Origin: Atrichornis clamosus
Taxonomy: Eukaryota > Chordata > Aves > Passeriformes > Menuridae
Assembly: GCA_013400975.1 (NCBI GenBank)
Contig: WBMZ01010850.1
Span: 1-64,000 of the forward strand
Length of the DNA stretch: 64,000 nucleotides
Reading direction: 5' to 3'
Under the pieces are notes generated by a model, which ran no database searches, was not told the origin of the DNA, and saw only the letters and a program-made list of their open reading frames with translations. The translations under genes were made by a program, and so were the position numbers. Positions 27,181-39,245 of the stretch are shown piece after piece (within the stretch, counting starts at the first letter, position 1; every line of letters starts with the position of its first letter).

Positions 27181-28611
27181 TGATACCACTCATAAATATA
27201 TCCCTGATATGACTCATAAATATGTCGTCTTTTTTATTATTTGTTCTGCTCTGATTTCTCTCACATGAAAACAGAGTCTTTTCTTAGAACAACACTCCAT
27301 TTTCTTAGGAATACTGTAGCTTTTTCAAAAACATCTAGTAACATATTTCTAAGCAAGTCTTAGTTATTCATATTTCTTTTCATATTATTTCTTCTAACTG
27401 GATATGTGTATCATATTGAGTGGTTAGAATCAGTACTGTGCATACAACTAAGAGAAGCAGACTGAATAGAAACAGCTGCCACTCTCAGATGATTCAGGCA
27501 TTCTGCCACTTCAGCTCTCTGCCAATGGACCAGCACAGGTTTAATGGGAGCAAAGAATATCAGAAGGATCTAGTTACCATTGCTTTGTACAGAAAGCAGT
27601 GAAAGCATCCCCATCACCAGACAGCAGTACCACCATCATGTTAGCAGACAAGGACATAGGAAAGCTGTGCTAACACTGAAGAATTAAACTCACATGGTAT
27701 TCAGCAGCTACGTCTTCATAACAGCATACACAATTGTCAGATATGAAAAAAAGAGAATTAATTTCTATTAAAAGTTAGTTGCAGTCCTTGGTAGTCTTTT
27801 TAATAATGTGTGGTATTCGTGCATGCTTAAAATGTGTTTTATATTTGTTTATATTTGTTATCTGCTTTCAGGCAAAAAGAGAAAGCAATAAAACAAAAAG
27901 AAAAATCCCTCATACAGTATTTGGTTTGTTTTTTCTCTGGTTGTGGTAAGTAGAAGCATTAGTGTGCATGTTTGGACACATATATGAAGGCTACAACTTA
28001 CTCTGTTGTCTGATCCCAGGAAAGGGCAGAGTATCATTCCATTCTTTTGCTTGGCTCCACATATCTAGGCTGCCAGCACATACACTTCCTGTAGCACCTC
28101 TGCAAACATGAATTCAACAGTTACAAATCCCAGTTGTTCTTTTGATGTGTGGCTCTAACGTCCTTTCCGTTAGCCTCCCATGCCAACTTGCTTTCTCAGC
28201 ACCAGCTTCATGGCAGACCAGCATGGTGACAGAGGCCAGATGTGCCAGGTGGAAATAATCTCCACTAACCTAAAACTACAGCTTTTGTTAAACCTGAAAT
28301 GTTTTACTTTGAAAAAAGGATGTGCCTAAACAGAAACTCTGAGATCCTTAGCGCAGAATACCTACAGTGAAAATTGTTACCATCTACTACAATGATTTGG
28401 CAATCAGCTGATAAGAAAATGAAAAATAAACTGAAACCTAAGCACTTACTCGTCACTAAATAATATATTTGGTGCACTAAAACACTTTATGCTTTCTCAT
28501 ACATTAAATCTGTCAATAAAATAATTTCATATAATTAAAAGAAAACTAAAAGGTGCAATATATTTTAGAAAAGTTATGTAATATATTTTCTTTTGTCTTT
28601 TTGTAAGTCTC
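27181..28611. other. Intergenic, no gene seen
   Basis: AT-rich sequence between two LINE relics. No gene or structured element is recognised. Confidence 0.65.
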
Positions 28612-29590
28612 TTGTCTACATGCCAGTACCTCCAGAGATCCCTTCCACTTTTTCAGGACTCATGAACACCCACTGCTCTTCCTTTTTCCACACAGGCAGT
28701 CATTCTATTATAGAAGTCAATCAGACTTGGTCAGGCATGATTTACCCTTGGAAAATCACATTCTTTTCCTCCATGTACCTGGAAATGGTCTCCAGAAGGA
28801 TTTGCTCTACAACTTCCCCACAGACTGAAGTGAGACTTACTGGCCTGTAGTCTCCCAGATCCTCTTCCTTACACTTTCTGAAGATGTACATGACATTTGT
28901 CTTTTTCACGCCTTCAAGAACCTCCTGCACTCTCTACCACTTTTCAAAGACAATGCTGAAGAGCATCCCAATGACAAAATCCAGCTCCCTCAGCAATTTT
29001 TGAAGCACTCTGTCCTGCCCCATGGTCTTGTATATATCCAATTTGCTTAAGTGGTCTCTAATTCCACCATACCCTACTGTGGGTAACATTTCTCTACCCC
29101 CAGACTCTGTCACAGAGATTTGGGAAGCTGGAAAGCAGACCTTGCCAGGAAGAACCAAGTCATTGGATCAATCTGTCTTTATTCTTCATCATCAAGTTAT
29201 CCATCCTATTTAGCCGCAGATCTGTATTTTTGTTGATCTTACTTTTGCTCCCAATGTACTTATAGAAGTCCCTCTTATTGCCTTTCCCATCACTTATCAG
29301 TTTAAACTCCAGCCAGACTTGGGGTTTCATAACTTCACCCCTTCAAGCTCAAGCAACCGTTTCCATACTCCTCCTGAGCTGATCCCCACTCCACTTTCTG
29401 TGTATTTCCATTTTGTGTTTGAGCTCCACCAGGAGTCCCCTGTTCAGCCAAGTTGGCCGCCTGCCACACCTGCTGTTTCCTGCACATCCGGATGGTCCTT
29501 TTGTGCTTTGAGGAGTTGTCCCTGGAGATCACTGCCTTGCCCTGCTCCTTTGAGTGAGGTCTTGCTACGGAAATCACAGCCAAAGATTTC
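28612..29590 (-). mobile_element. CR1 LINE fragment: endonuclease-RT linker and RT start
   Basis: On the minus strand 28930-28742 includes YRPVSLTSVCGEVVEQI, the conserved CR1 reverse-transcriptase start (normally YRPVSLTSIPGKVMEQ). Upstream (29158-28934) are LRELDFVIGM and FSIVFEKW, matching the linker before the RT domain. Further upstream (to about 29590) is the basic linker region after the endonuclease. This is an internal piece lacking the CR1 3' tail. Several stops and frameshifts show it is dead. Confidence 0.85.
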
Positions 29591-29950
29591 AGCATTTCTA
29601 CAATTCTGCTAGAAGAACGGTTTATATTAGGGTTTCCTAGTCCACTTCAGACAAAGCAAACCAGGTAAACTGCTTAAACTAAAGAAATTAATCCAATTAA
29701 TTTTTCCTGAAATGAGTTAGGGAATACTCACAAATTGCTTTAGTGGCTGGATATAGGGCACAGAGGTGGTGACAAACAGCTGGAGGGAAACCAACCACTG
29801 AATCTCAGTGAATCTGTGTCTTCAGCCCAAGCTCAAATTGGCAATACTTAGAGCAAAATTAGGAAAGGTTAATTGGGCACCAATCTAAGTGAATGTTTTT
29901 CATGTCATGTGGCAGAACCCCCACCCCCAACACACAACTTTATATTCACA

Positions 29951-29962
29951 TATATATATATA
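29951..29962. repeat. (TA)n microsatellite
   Basis: Six uninterrupted TA units inside a slightly longer ACATAT...ATATGT palindromic context. Confidence 0.85.
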
Positions 29963-30020
29963 TGTGCAATAGTTGGACAAATAATTTTAAATTTATTTTC
30001 ATATTTTAAATATCTTATAT

Positions 30021-30066
30021 ACCTCTAGATACCTAGATACCTGTAGATACCTTAGACACCTAGGGT
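30021..30066. repeat. AGATACCT-like short tandem repeat
   Basis: Imperfect units of about 8-11 bases (variants of TAGATACC) are repeated four or five times. Confidence 0.6.
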
Positions 30067-33000
30067 ATTTTGATACTTTCTCTCCATGTTTCTTATTAAC
30101 ACTGTTTCTCTTAAATACTCCAATATTAATTTGCCTGTGAGAATGAAAGGTTCTGATAAGTTCTGATAATATTCCAAATGTGGATTTCCAGCCAAATGAG
30201 TGGCAGGAGTCAAGATCATCTCAGACAAGGGTAATACATTGAAGTTGCAGCTTCATGATCTGGATTATAGGATAAATCCTTAAGTTTTAGGGAAAAAAAA
30301 ACAGAATCACTTTTTTTTTTTTTAATTGATAAAGCCCTGAAAACATCTGCAAAATCAAAACTGCTCTTGTAGCGTCTAACTGGTCTTAAACTAGTTGTAT
30401 TCCCTCCTTGTAGTCCTACTGGATATCTGTACTCCTGGAGCCAAGCACACAACCGCTCCAGCAAGGATTATGGTGATTTCTGATTGTTCTCACCTTGCTA
30501 GCAGGCTTGGAAGGTTTGAAGAATAGTAGAGCTGGAAGAAACTCTCCACATTTACATATGGACCTTGTCACCGTGCAAAATTCCAGCTCCTGGCCTTTGA
30601 TGTGCCATTGTCCTTTTGCTAAAAGTGTGTCACTGAGTGGTGTGTACTGTTGATCACAAAATTGCCAATTTTGTGATTGATATCCACTTGGGAAATGGCT
30701 TCTCCCATACTCTTACCAGACATGATGTAGAGCCTTTACCAAACCCTTATTTACCGCCATGGCTCTCAGTTTGTTAGAACCATGATGGTTGGCACAGTAG
30801 GCAAAATCTGGGAGAGGCTTAATGGCTGGTCGCCTGGCTCTGGGATACACCAGAGGCCACCTCAGCACGTGGGTCCCATGAGATACCTCTGCCAAAATAT
30901 CAGGAGATAGGCAGAGTCCTGATCTATCTGTTTCCGACTAAACAACAAACAACTCAATTTTCTATTTGCAAATATAGGTTGAATTTATGCATAATTTCAA
31001 TCATATTGCTGGCAAATAACCAAAATAACAGGGGAAAATATTATTCAGTTCTAGCCTGATATTTATTGCAACAGTCTTATAAAATTCAGTCACAAATGAA
31101 TTATAAACATCAGTGCTTTGGAAAACAAAAAAGGCAACAGTTTTCCTCTTTATTTCAAATACATACACTTTTTATTTACTGTTATTCCCTGGCTAAAAAT
31201 TCTAATGTCTTCTCTACTGCTTGTTTTTTTCATAATGATGTTGCCATTGTTAAGTCTCCTCCCTTTTACTGGAAGTAACATTTCATTTTTCCCTCTCTTC
31301 AAACATCCTACTCCGCAGATGAGCAGGATACAGAAAAAGGCACACCTACTTACTGAATCTAAACATGCCTGAGTTATCATGACATCTTCAAAGTGCTCCT
31401 CTTCCTTCCACTCTTCCCCCACCCTTGTTGCCACATACATATTACAATTGCTTTTGATGTCAATGTGTCTGGATTCCTGGTTCTAGTGACAACCATCATT
31501 TAGGATACTTAAAAGAAAAATTGAAAGAGGAAGAACAAGTCAGACTAGGCCTATGTATTGTTGTAGGAAGCCTTCAGAACATAAATCATTTTAGACATAG
31601 GAATAATTGGATTAAAATTAAGGAGGTTTAAGCCATTTGATTTAACAAGCTGTGACAATACCTTACAAGATAAAAGACTAAGGGTTAAACCCAGATCCAT
31701 GGTTTTGTATCCATAGATTAACCTGGTATTGAGCTATGCTAGGAACCAGGAACAAAATAAACAGATGAGTGGTATCAGCCATGCCAAGGTCTGAGTGGTG
31801 GTTTTCAGTTACCTAAACACTGGTGACTAGAATTATTGGCAATGTCCTGCCTGCTCTTTCTTTTTGTGTGCCATAGTTGATGTGCTCAGTGCGATGGGTG
31901 GTCAGACACCTCCCTGAGGCCTCTGGGTCATCTCCCACAGATCCCCTCCCACCCACAGTAATGGACTAAACTCACAGGTCTACATTCGCAGTGTCATTTT
32001 GGACACAGTCGCACATCTACACCAGTGAACCTCCTGTGATTATCTGCTTCTAAGAATGCACAAAATTGCTACTCTTTTGGCACAGCTGAGCAGCTCAGCA
32101 TATGTGTCATGTTAATACATAATTGGGATTTTAAATTATGCCTGTTTTCCAAGAAACCCAGTCTGGCAGGTAGATTCTGTGCACACATAACACACTTCTA
32201 AGGCATAAACTCCATGAAGAATACAGCAGTCATGACCATCTTCCTTCTAAAATTCTAAACAAGGGTATTTGCTATGCAAAATAATGGCATTTACTATTAC
32301 AAAAAAAAAAAGTTATTTAATGTCTTATTTCTTTCCAGCCATTTATAGGGTAACTCAAGAGACACAGTACCTTCTAAAAAGCAGGGGGTGACAACACTGT
32401 TTTCAAATGTCACTTTGCCTTTTCTCACCTCTAAAAAGTGTACCAGACACCAGGCTGCAGGCTGCTTGTGTCAAGAAGCAAAGCTTATCCATCCCTGCTG
32501 TTCATCTGTGCTACTATATACAAATCAAAAGTGCAGACAAGATTGATTAGTCTGAAAAACAGCAGAAAACTGATTACTCTTCTCCAGCAATTAGAACACT
32601 CACTCACAAATGTGGGCTTCTCATTCCTACCAATGTCTGCATTTGACATGAAACAGTCACTAGCTAGCGTGAGCGCTAAGTGCATTCATGATTTTCTTTT
32701 CTTGCTAAGTTATGCAAAGCCCTGAACGTAAAGAAAAAAACCCAATGAAATCTGTCTTTCTTCACTAGAAAGAGAATTCCTCATCAACACATTTCCAAAG
32801 TCATCACAAAAAAGCTTGATTTGCTTTCTGAGACTAAATAGGATCTATTGAAGTCTTTATTTAGAACAAAGATGGTAAGGTCACCACAAGTCACTCAGCA
32901 GAAGTATTTAATTCAGAAATCAAATTATTTTGGATTGCTATTTGTATTTCTTGTTATATATGAAAAGAGAAGAAACCCTTTAAGCTGCAATTTGTGAGAC

Positions 33001-34131
33001 AGGCTAGGAATTAGTTCTAAATTCAGATTTTTTAGAGTGGCGCAGATAGCAAAAACTCATCAGTGTTAACATTGGCACAGATACACACAAACCTGAAATT
33101 GCTGATGGAAAAAGTCTTTTACTTTTCTTAAAACAAACTGTAAATAAGACTGAGTCTACCTGAATATCATGTGAAAGTTTGCTTTGCAAATCTGGGATTT
33201 CTGTCATTGTACTCATGTATGTTTGTTCTTCTGCATTTAGAAGATTTTCTAAAACATGTCAGGGGGTTAATATTTTAGGCCTCTACAAAAATATTTAAAT
33301 TCAGTTTCATATCCTGTACCACATATTCTCTTTTTCCTTCTCTAGAGCAAAAGAAACAAAAAAACATGTCTTAAATTTCAAACCTTAAATTTCATATGTG
33401 GGTTCTTTTTCTTAAGTATATTTATTTAATGTTTTAAATTTTATCAAGAACAGTGGAGGGCATTATGCCTTCTTGGTATACAGGTTCTTTGGGCTCTTTT
33501 AAATAGAATAACAAACTTAATTTGAGAGTATGATATAATGGGTGTTTTCAGTCCCAAATTCCAAATGTAGTCAATACATATGTGTGCACATTTCTGCAGA
33601 ACATCACACAAAACTTCTGGGAAGATCTTCCCTTAGCAACCAAGGGAAACTATACTCTTATCACTATGCTGGTAAAACCAGCAATGCCCTATCCGTGTTG
33701 GCATCTGGTCTTTCACTAAGGTCACAGAGAGCAGACCACATGCAAGCAGGCAGAATTCCTACTCCAATGCAGAGAACCATTGCTTCCCAGGCTATACATT
33801 ACACAGAGCTTTTGCCTGGTCCAGGCAGCCAACTGAGAAGCGTGCTGGATGTTTACTTCCTCAGAATTCCTGAAAATACACATACTTTTCAATGGCCATG
33901 TTGCTTCCACGTGGTTTCATTTTCTGCCTGGAAATTCAGTTATGGTAGATTTAAAGAATTTTGAATATTCATTCAAGATTCAGTGTGGAAATCCTGAATT
34001 ACATCCAGATCTCTTGTCTATATAACCAGGATTTGTTTGCAGCATGACTAGAGATCAACTGCATGGGAGGTTCCCTGAGAATATATCGCATTTGCAGCAT
34101 GTTTCATGTTTACTTTCACATTTCAAACTGA

Positions 34132-34245
34132 AAGAGGGTTTAGATTAGATACTGGGGAGAAATTCTTTGAGGATGGTGAGGCACTGAAACAAGTTGCTTA
34201 TAATTGTGGATGGGCCCCCACACCACTGCATTCCTGGGACAGAAG
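34132..34245 (+). mobile_element. CR1 LINE fragment, + strand
   Basis: The stretch TTTAGATTAGATACTGGGGA, then GAAATTCTTTGAGGATGGTG and AGGCACTGAAACAAGTTGC, follows the sense sequence of the CR1 ORF2 C-terminus (FRLD..KKFF...RHW..). It is short and indel-bearing. Confidence 0.75.
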
Positions 34246-34487
34246 GAATGCCCACAATTCCTAGGACATTCCCTAGATCAGGGACACAAAGGCTCCCCAG
34301 GGGGGTTTGTGTTGTGGTGCATCATCAAGCACCAGTGTAATCCCTTTATTAATGAAAAGTGTTTGAGCAGTCCCAGCAGAACTGGGCTGAGGCCAGGATG
34401 CCCTCCTTCCACAAATTTCTCTTCTTGCAAGGATTCAGAAGTAGGGACATGGTTGACACCCCTATTACCTCACAGACTCTGCCATTC

Positions 34488-34600
34488 ATCACAGAATTAT
34501 GGAATAGCTGAGGTTGGAAGAGACCCTGGAGGCCACCTGGTCCACCATATGCTCAGTAGAGCATAGGCACCTCTCAACTGCAGATGGCTTAATCTTCATT
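34488..34600 (-). mobile_element. CR1 3' end fragment, minus strand
   Basis: The + strand reads ATCACAGAATTATGGAATAG, then GCTGAGGTTGGAAGAGACCC and TGGAGGCCACCTGGTCCACC, the reverse complement of a CR1 3' terminus. It lies about 250 bases from a + strand CR1 piece. Confidence 0.85.
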
Positions 34601-37600
34601 TTGTGCCTGTATCTAAGGACTATCTGGATACAGAGGGGCCTACAGTCCACAGGAGTCATAGGTACTATGACTGGTAGGCTTCATGTACCCCTACATGTTC
34701 TCATCGGCCTATAAATGGATCAAATAATGCATCAATAGATGACAGAGATTCCTTGACAGTATCAGACAGCAAAAGCTACCATACAAAATAAATTGTTAGT
34801 AGCATCTAGTAAACACATCATGTCTTAAACACTATCTTACTTTATTGGAACATAACAAAGATTAGAGGACATGAAGACAAGTAGCAATTATAATAACAAT
34901 TTTGTTTATTGCTTACTGAGTCACTTGAGTCATCTTGAAAGGGACTGAATGACCAGTTTGGCAAGTCTCTCTGAAGAATGAGTACTTAGCATTTAACAGA
35001 AGCAGTATTAGTTTGCCCTTTAATACCCCCTGTACTTCAAACCTGACAGCAGTTAAGCATTCAACCTCCTCTGCACTCAATCTAAATCCCATTAAAGACA
35101 ATTCAAGTCTATCCTATTTTAATGGGATTTAAATCAAGCCTTTAATCCTCAGTGTCTCTGTCCTTTGTGTCATTCACAGACAGAAAATTATGAATGTGAG
35201 TTCGTGATGTGACTTGCTGCAATGGTAGGTGAATGGTAGCAACCAGTGCAACTTACTCTGAAAAAGTATCTTTGTGTCTCTTTCCAACTGACGAGAGCAG
35301 AGTACCTTGTAGACTTTTAGAAAAGTTAAAGAAAAGATTTAAGTTGTAAAATCTTGAAGCCCTTCACTGCCAAATCTACACCTCTGAAGGGGTTCATCTG
35401 CATTAATAAACTTGCCTAAATATTGGAAGCCAATCCTTCAAACTCCCTTCACAGTACCAAAAGAGTCACCTTCACAGGGCAATTCATCTGATCTTAGATG
35501 TATGTTTTCAGCTGAGATTAACAATTTTCTTCTGATGCTTATTTCTTGCCATTGATCATACTGGGAAGGTTGAAAGGATAACTCAGATATCTCATTTTTA
35601 GGATTCTGTAATTAAGGCAGATATATCTCACCCTTTACAGGGTTGGGGGTTTTTTTAACTGTAAGAGGCACCCTTTAAGCCTGAAAAGTACGTAATTCAC
35701 CTCTACTGTGATGGTGTTCAGTTTCATTTCCAAGGTTAGATGCAAGGAGCATAACATGCTAGTTTTGAAAAGCAATTTTTTCTTTGAACTAGAATACATA
35801 TTTTAGGTAAAAACAACCGATTTTATATACACATTTTAAATTACAGAGATATCATCACATCTCTTGTTAGGTTATTGCTATGATTAATCATCCTTACTAC
35901 TAAACATATTATTCCAGCTCCGGTAGAACTTCATCATTTCTTTAGTATTTGATGCAAATCCTCTCTAATAATTTGCAGTCCATACATTCAAGGCTTTCAT
36001 TTACCCTTTTAATCACACGAGTATATGAGGAGCACAGAGATAATTTGTACACTGAAACTCCTTAGTGCTTTTAGGCATGTTGCTTTTCAAGGCACCTATC
36101 CTTGAATAGTAATGTAGTCTATATTCACTTTTCCTGCAGTGAGTGCTTCATAATTAGCTGTGCTATAAACCTGTTTCTCTCCACTGAAGAGATTCTGTGA
36201 ATTTGCTCTTCTAGCAGAGCTATTTCAGCAAAACAAGATACTGAAGAAGTTTTTCCACCAGTGTGTCCACCACACCTACTTTAATGATTCTTGCTAAACC
36301 AAGATTAGAGCTGCATACTGTGTGGACAGATAAATGAGTGTAGGGTGTGTGATTTTTTCCCCAGCTCAGCTGAGACAATCATACAGACGGAATAACTTTT
36401 CTTCATAGACTATATCCATACCTAAAATTTTGCCCAGAGAGCTTTACTAATAAAGTTATGCTAAGGGCAAAAAGCAACCAAACAATAAGAAAACTTAATG
36501 TATACATAACTTTCAGTATTTACACCAATATAAGAAATATTGCCTCATTTCTAAGTATTTTGTTGTTATAGAAATTCCACCCCAAAAATCTGTCCCTTGA
36601 TGCTAATCACAGTGCTGAAAAAGTGTGTAACACCTGTTTGAGTCTAGCATGCAACATGAGCTGCATGAATGATCTTTCCTTCTCACTATTTAGCTGTTAA
36701 TTCTCTGTGCTATTGCCAAAATATGACTGCTATAAAAAATTACTATTATGAGAGTTCAGTTGTGGACTATGTAATGAGGTTCCTTTGTTATAAATAATGC
36801 AATTCTTGAACCATGAATTCTTTTGTTCTTTTTCTGCCTTGTATTTGAGGGAAAAAAACCCCAACAAACACAAAATATTAGTTATAATTTAATAGAGGGA
36901 GGTCAGGTTTTTTGTGGATTTTCTGAAAGTATAAAAAAATATGTGGTTAGGACTACATTCCCTCTTGTACACTGGACACTGGAATATATGTTAAAACACA
37001 GGAAAAATCATAAACCTTTGAGTCACATAGCAAATGTATAGCTATGAGCAAGAATATTCTTCAAATCACTAAATTTTACATATAGTGTAATGGGTATGTT
37101 TTGACCTGAGGAGAGTTATGGTGACAAAAATCTAAGGATCTTGAACAAATGAGCAACTTGGTGTGAAAAATACTATTATTTAAGTCAGAAAGAGTTGTAT
37201 GTGGTTGGAAAGAAACAAGTAGGAAAAGTGAAGTAAAGAAAATTCAGAATCAGGAGTCATTTTTTAATTTGTGGGACTATTCCAGTGCTTACAGCTCACA
37301 GCTACTGGCAGATGTAACCACAGCTCTCGCAGTAGGTCGCTTGTGCCTTGCCTTCACAATGCTTCCTTTTGTCTGATGGCTTCAAATGTTTCACAGTCAT
37401 TAGAAAGTCATCCAAGGAAATACTTCCTTTCCATGTACAAGATTCTCTTCGTGGGTTTTTAACACACATTCTCAGTAATTCAGCTACCATTAGCAAAAGA
37501 ATAGTTTCTTACAGCCTGCCTCTGCCCTTAGGGTCTTTTATAAAGAGGACAGAAGCTCTTTGTTGTCACTCCTTCACACGTTATTAACAGAGGTTTAACA

Positions 37601-37929
37601 GAAAGAAGAGGGGCTTGTTACATGCCCGCTGCAATTTGTTCTTTTTTCGGTTCATTCAGATCTTCATGATGTCCACCAGAAGATGGATTAACCCAGATCC
37701 AGGGTGGCTGTTTCCATACTGAATACAAAATAAATTCAAACAAGGCAGACAGAATAATCTCTCCCTGCACAGAACCAAATCAGCTAATGAGACAGTGAAT
37801 ATTCCTGTATGCCAAACAACATTTTTATAAAACAAACTGCTCTTCAACAAAGAAAACCTCAGTAATATGCAGATATATTATCTTGATAATTTGATATGAT
37901 CATTGTTTTGCCATCCTTTTTACTTTTTG
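34601..37929. other. Intergenic, no gene seen
   Basis: AT-rich sequence. A homeodomain-type TAATTA at 36151-36156 lies in a somewhat denser, non-repetitive stretch (36120-36320) that could be regulatory. Nothing else stands out. Confidence 0.6.
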
Positions 37930-38190
37930 TCTCTGCTGCCTAATTCTTTCCGTGCTACCTATGCACATCCGTTGCTGAGTCCCCCGATTGTCCTGCACAA
38001 AGCAGTAATTTACGGTGATTGCTTCTAATCCTATCGCATTTGGGTCTGCAAACTGATAGCTGTGATGGGGCTGTCAGATGGTGTAAAATGGGATTGCTCT
38101 ACTGATGACAGCAAAGTCAGGCTGACTCAACACTAGCTGCGCCTCAGCTTCCTCAGTTCAGCCTTTGGCAGGGTCCAGGGCCGGCAATGA
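37930..38190. promoter_or_regulatory. Candidate conserved non-coding element
   Basis: About 260 bases of balanced, non-repetitive sequence lie in an AT-rich desert. They include motifs for developmental factors: ACAAAG (37997, SOX-like), TAATCC (38026, OTX/PITX-like), CTGTCA (38071) and TGACAG (38106) (MEIS/TGIF-like), and CAGATG (38075, E-box). No open frame explains the composition. SOX10, OTX and TALE-type inputs would be compatible with a neural-crest gene such as EDNRB, but this is inference. Confidence 0.35.
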
Positions 38191-38829
38191 CTTGCCACTT
38201 TTTACAGTTCTAGCAATATTTTTGATGAATTTGGGACCATGTCCAGTATGAATCATATACAACTCTCCAGCACTGCTGCTCAGGGCAGGAAGTTGTTGAT
38301 CTTTCCATAATGGCCCAATGAGTCATGAGGTTTCTGTGAAAATTTCTGTTGGTTCAGAATTTCATAAAGGGATGATGAAAACCGAAGACACACAAATATG
38401 AAAAAAGAGTTCACAACATGGGAGCCAGAGCTACACACATCATGATGATGTACTAAAAATTTCTGTGACTTATTGACAGTCAAGAGATCTCAGCCTAAGA
38501 TATTTTGAGATCATCTGAATGCTGAACCTTAAAGTTAAGGTTGCTCGAGTGCAGCTTATCCAGGAAATGGTATCTAACCTATCTTTTTCTTAGAGCCTTT
38601 AAATCTTCTGTATCACGAACAGTGCAGTACAGGTCTACCGGTTTAGTTCACAGGGAACAAGTAGTTAGAGGACATTCCCTCCCTACAGGTAAAGTTCTTC
38701 CAGCTATTGGATGGGTTTGAACAACCTCCTCCATTCAAGGATTGTAACAGTCTCAGAGCTGGCACAAATTTGGTCATGTGTGTGCAGTGCAAGATGTTTT
38801 GTAAACAGCCTAGCAAAGAGAGCCAACAG
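38191..38829. other. Intergenic, no gene seen
   Basis: Ordinary AT-rich sequence. Confidence 0.6.
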
Positions 38830-39245
38830 TGCCTTGGTGAAGCCTGTGGATGATGTTAAGTCACTCAAGGTAGTGTAAGCAAAGAGAAGCATCCTGAGTG
38901 ACTGAGCGGTAAAGTGGTAGGTGGAATTCAACGCAGAAAAATGTGTAGTCATGGGGAAAATCATTTGGAAAAACAGACCTAGTATCACATGTAACAAGGG
39001 TGATTGCATACTGAAAGAGCTGATGTATTCTGCAGAAAGATCTTAGGAGGCTAGATAGCACTGTGAAAGCACCAACTCAGTGCTCAAAAACCAAGTAGAA
39101 TATTAGGAAATATTAGGAAAGGATAACCAAACAGAACAGGAAAACCTTTCTGTCATAGTTTAAATCCATCATTCATTCACACCTTGAATATAGTGTACAG
39201 TTTGAAGTCTTCCCAGTAGAAAGGATATTAGGAACTGGCAATGTT
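38830..39245 (+). mobile_element. Old CR1-like LINE fragment, + strand
   Basis: GTGGATGATGTTAAGTCACT resembles the CR1 'GATGACACCAAG' segment after the RT active site. TTCAACGCAGAAAAATG follows the FN..K(C) segment, and ACCTTGAATATAGTGTACAG follows the HLEYCVQ segment. Order and spacing agree with CR1 ORF2, with stops throughout. It is probably older than the other copies. Confidence 0.6.

Larger units (their letters stand above)
29591..34131. other. Intergenic, no gene seen; microsatellites inside
   Basis: AT-rich sequence with a (TA)n at 29951-29962, a short AGATACCT-type tandem patch at 30021-30066 and a T-run near 30310. The frame on the minus strand at 30895-30713 (60 codons) is not recognisable. 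I cannot assign a function to any part. Confidence 0.65.

Noticed and set aside
30713..30895. 60-codon minus-strand frame with KPLPDFAYC and VNKGLVKALHH
   Set aside because: It looks somewhat protein-like, but I cannot link it to any family, and it is too short to call a gene or retroelement.
33542..33964. 140-codon + strand frame
   Set aside because: No recognisable domain or splice context. AT-rich non-coding DNA can produce this length by chance over 64 kb.
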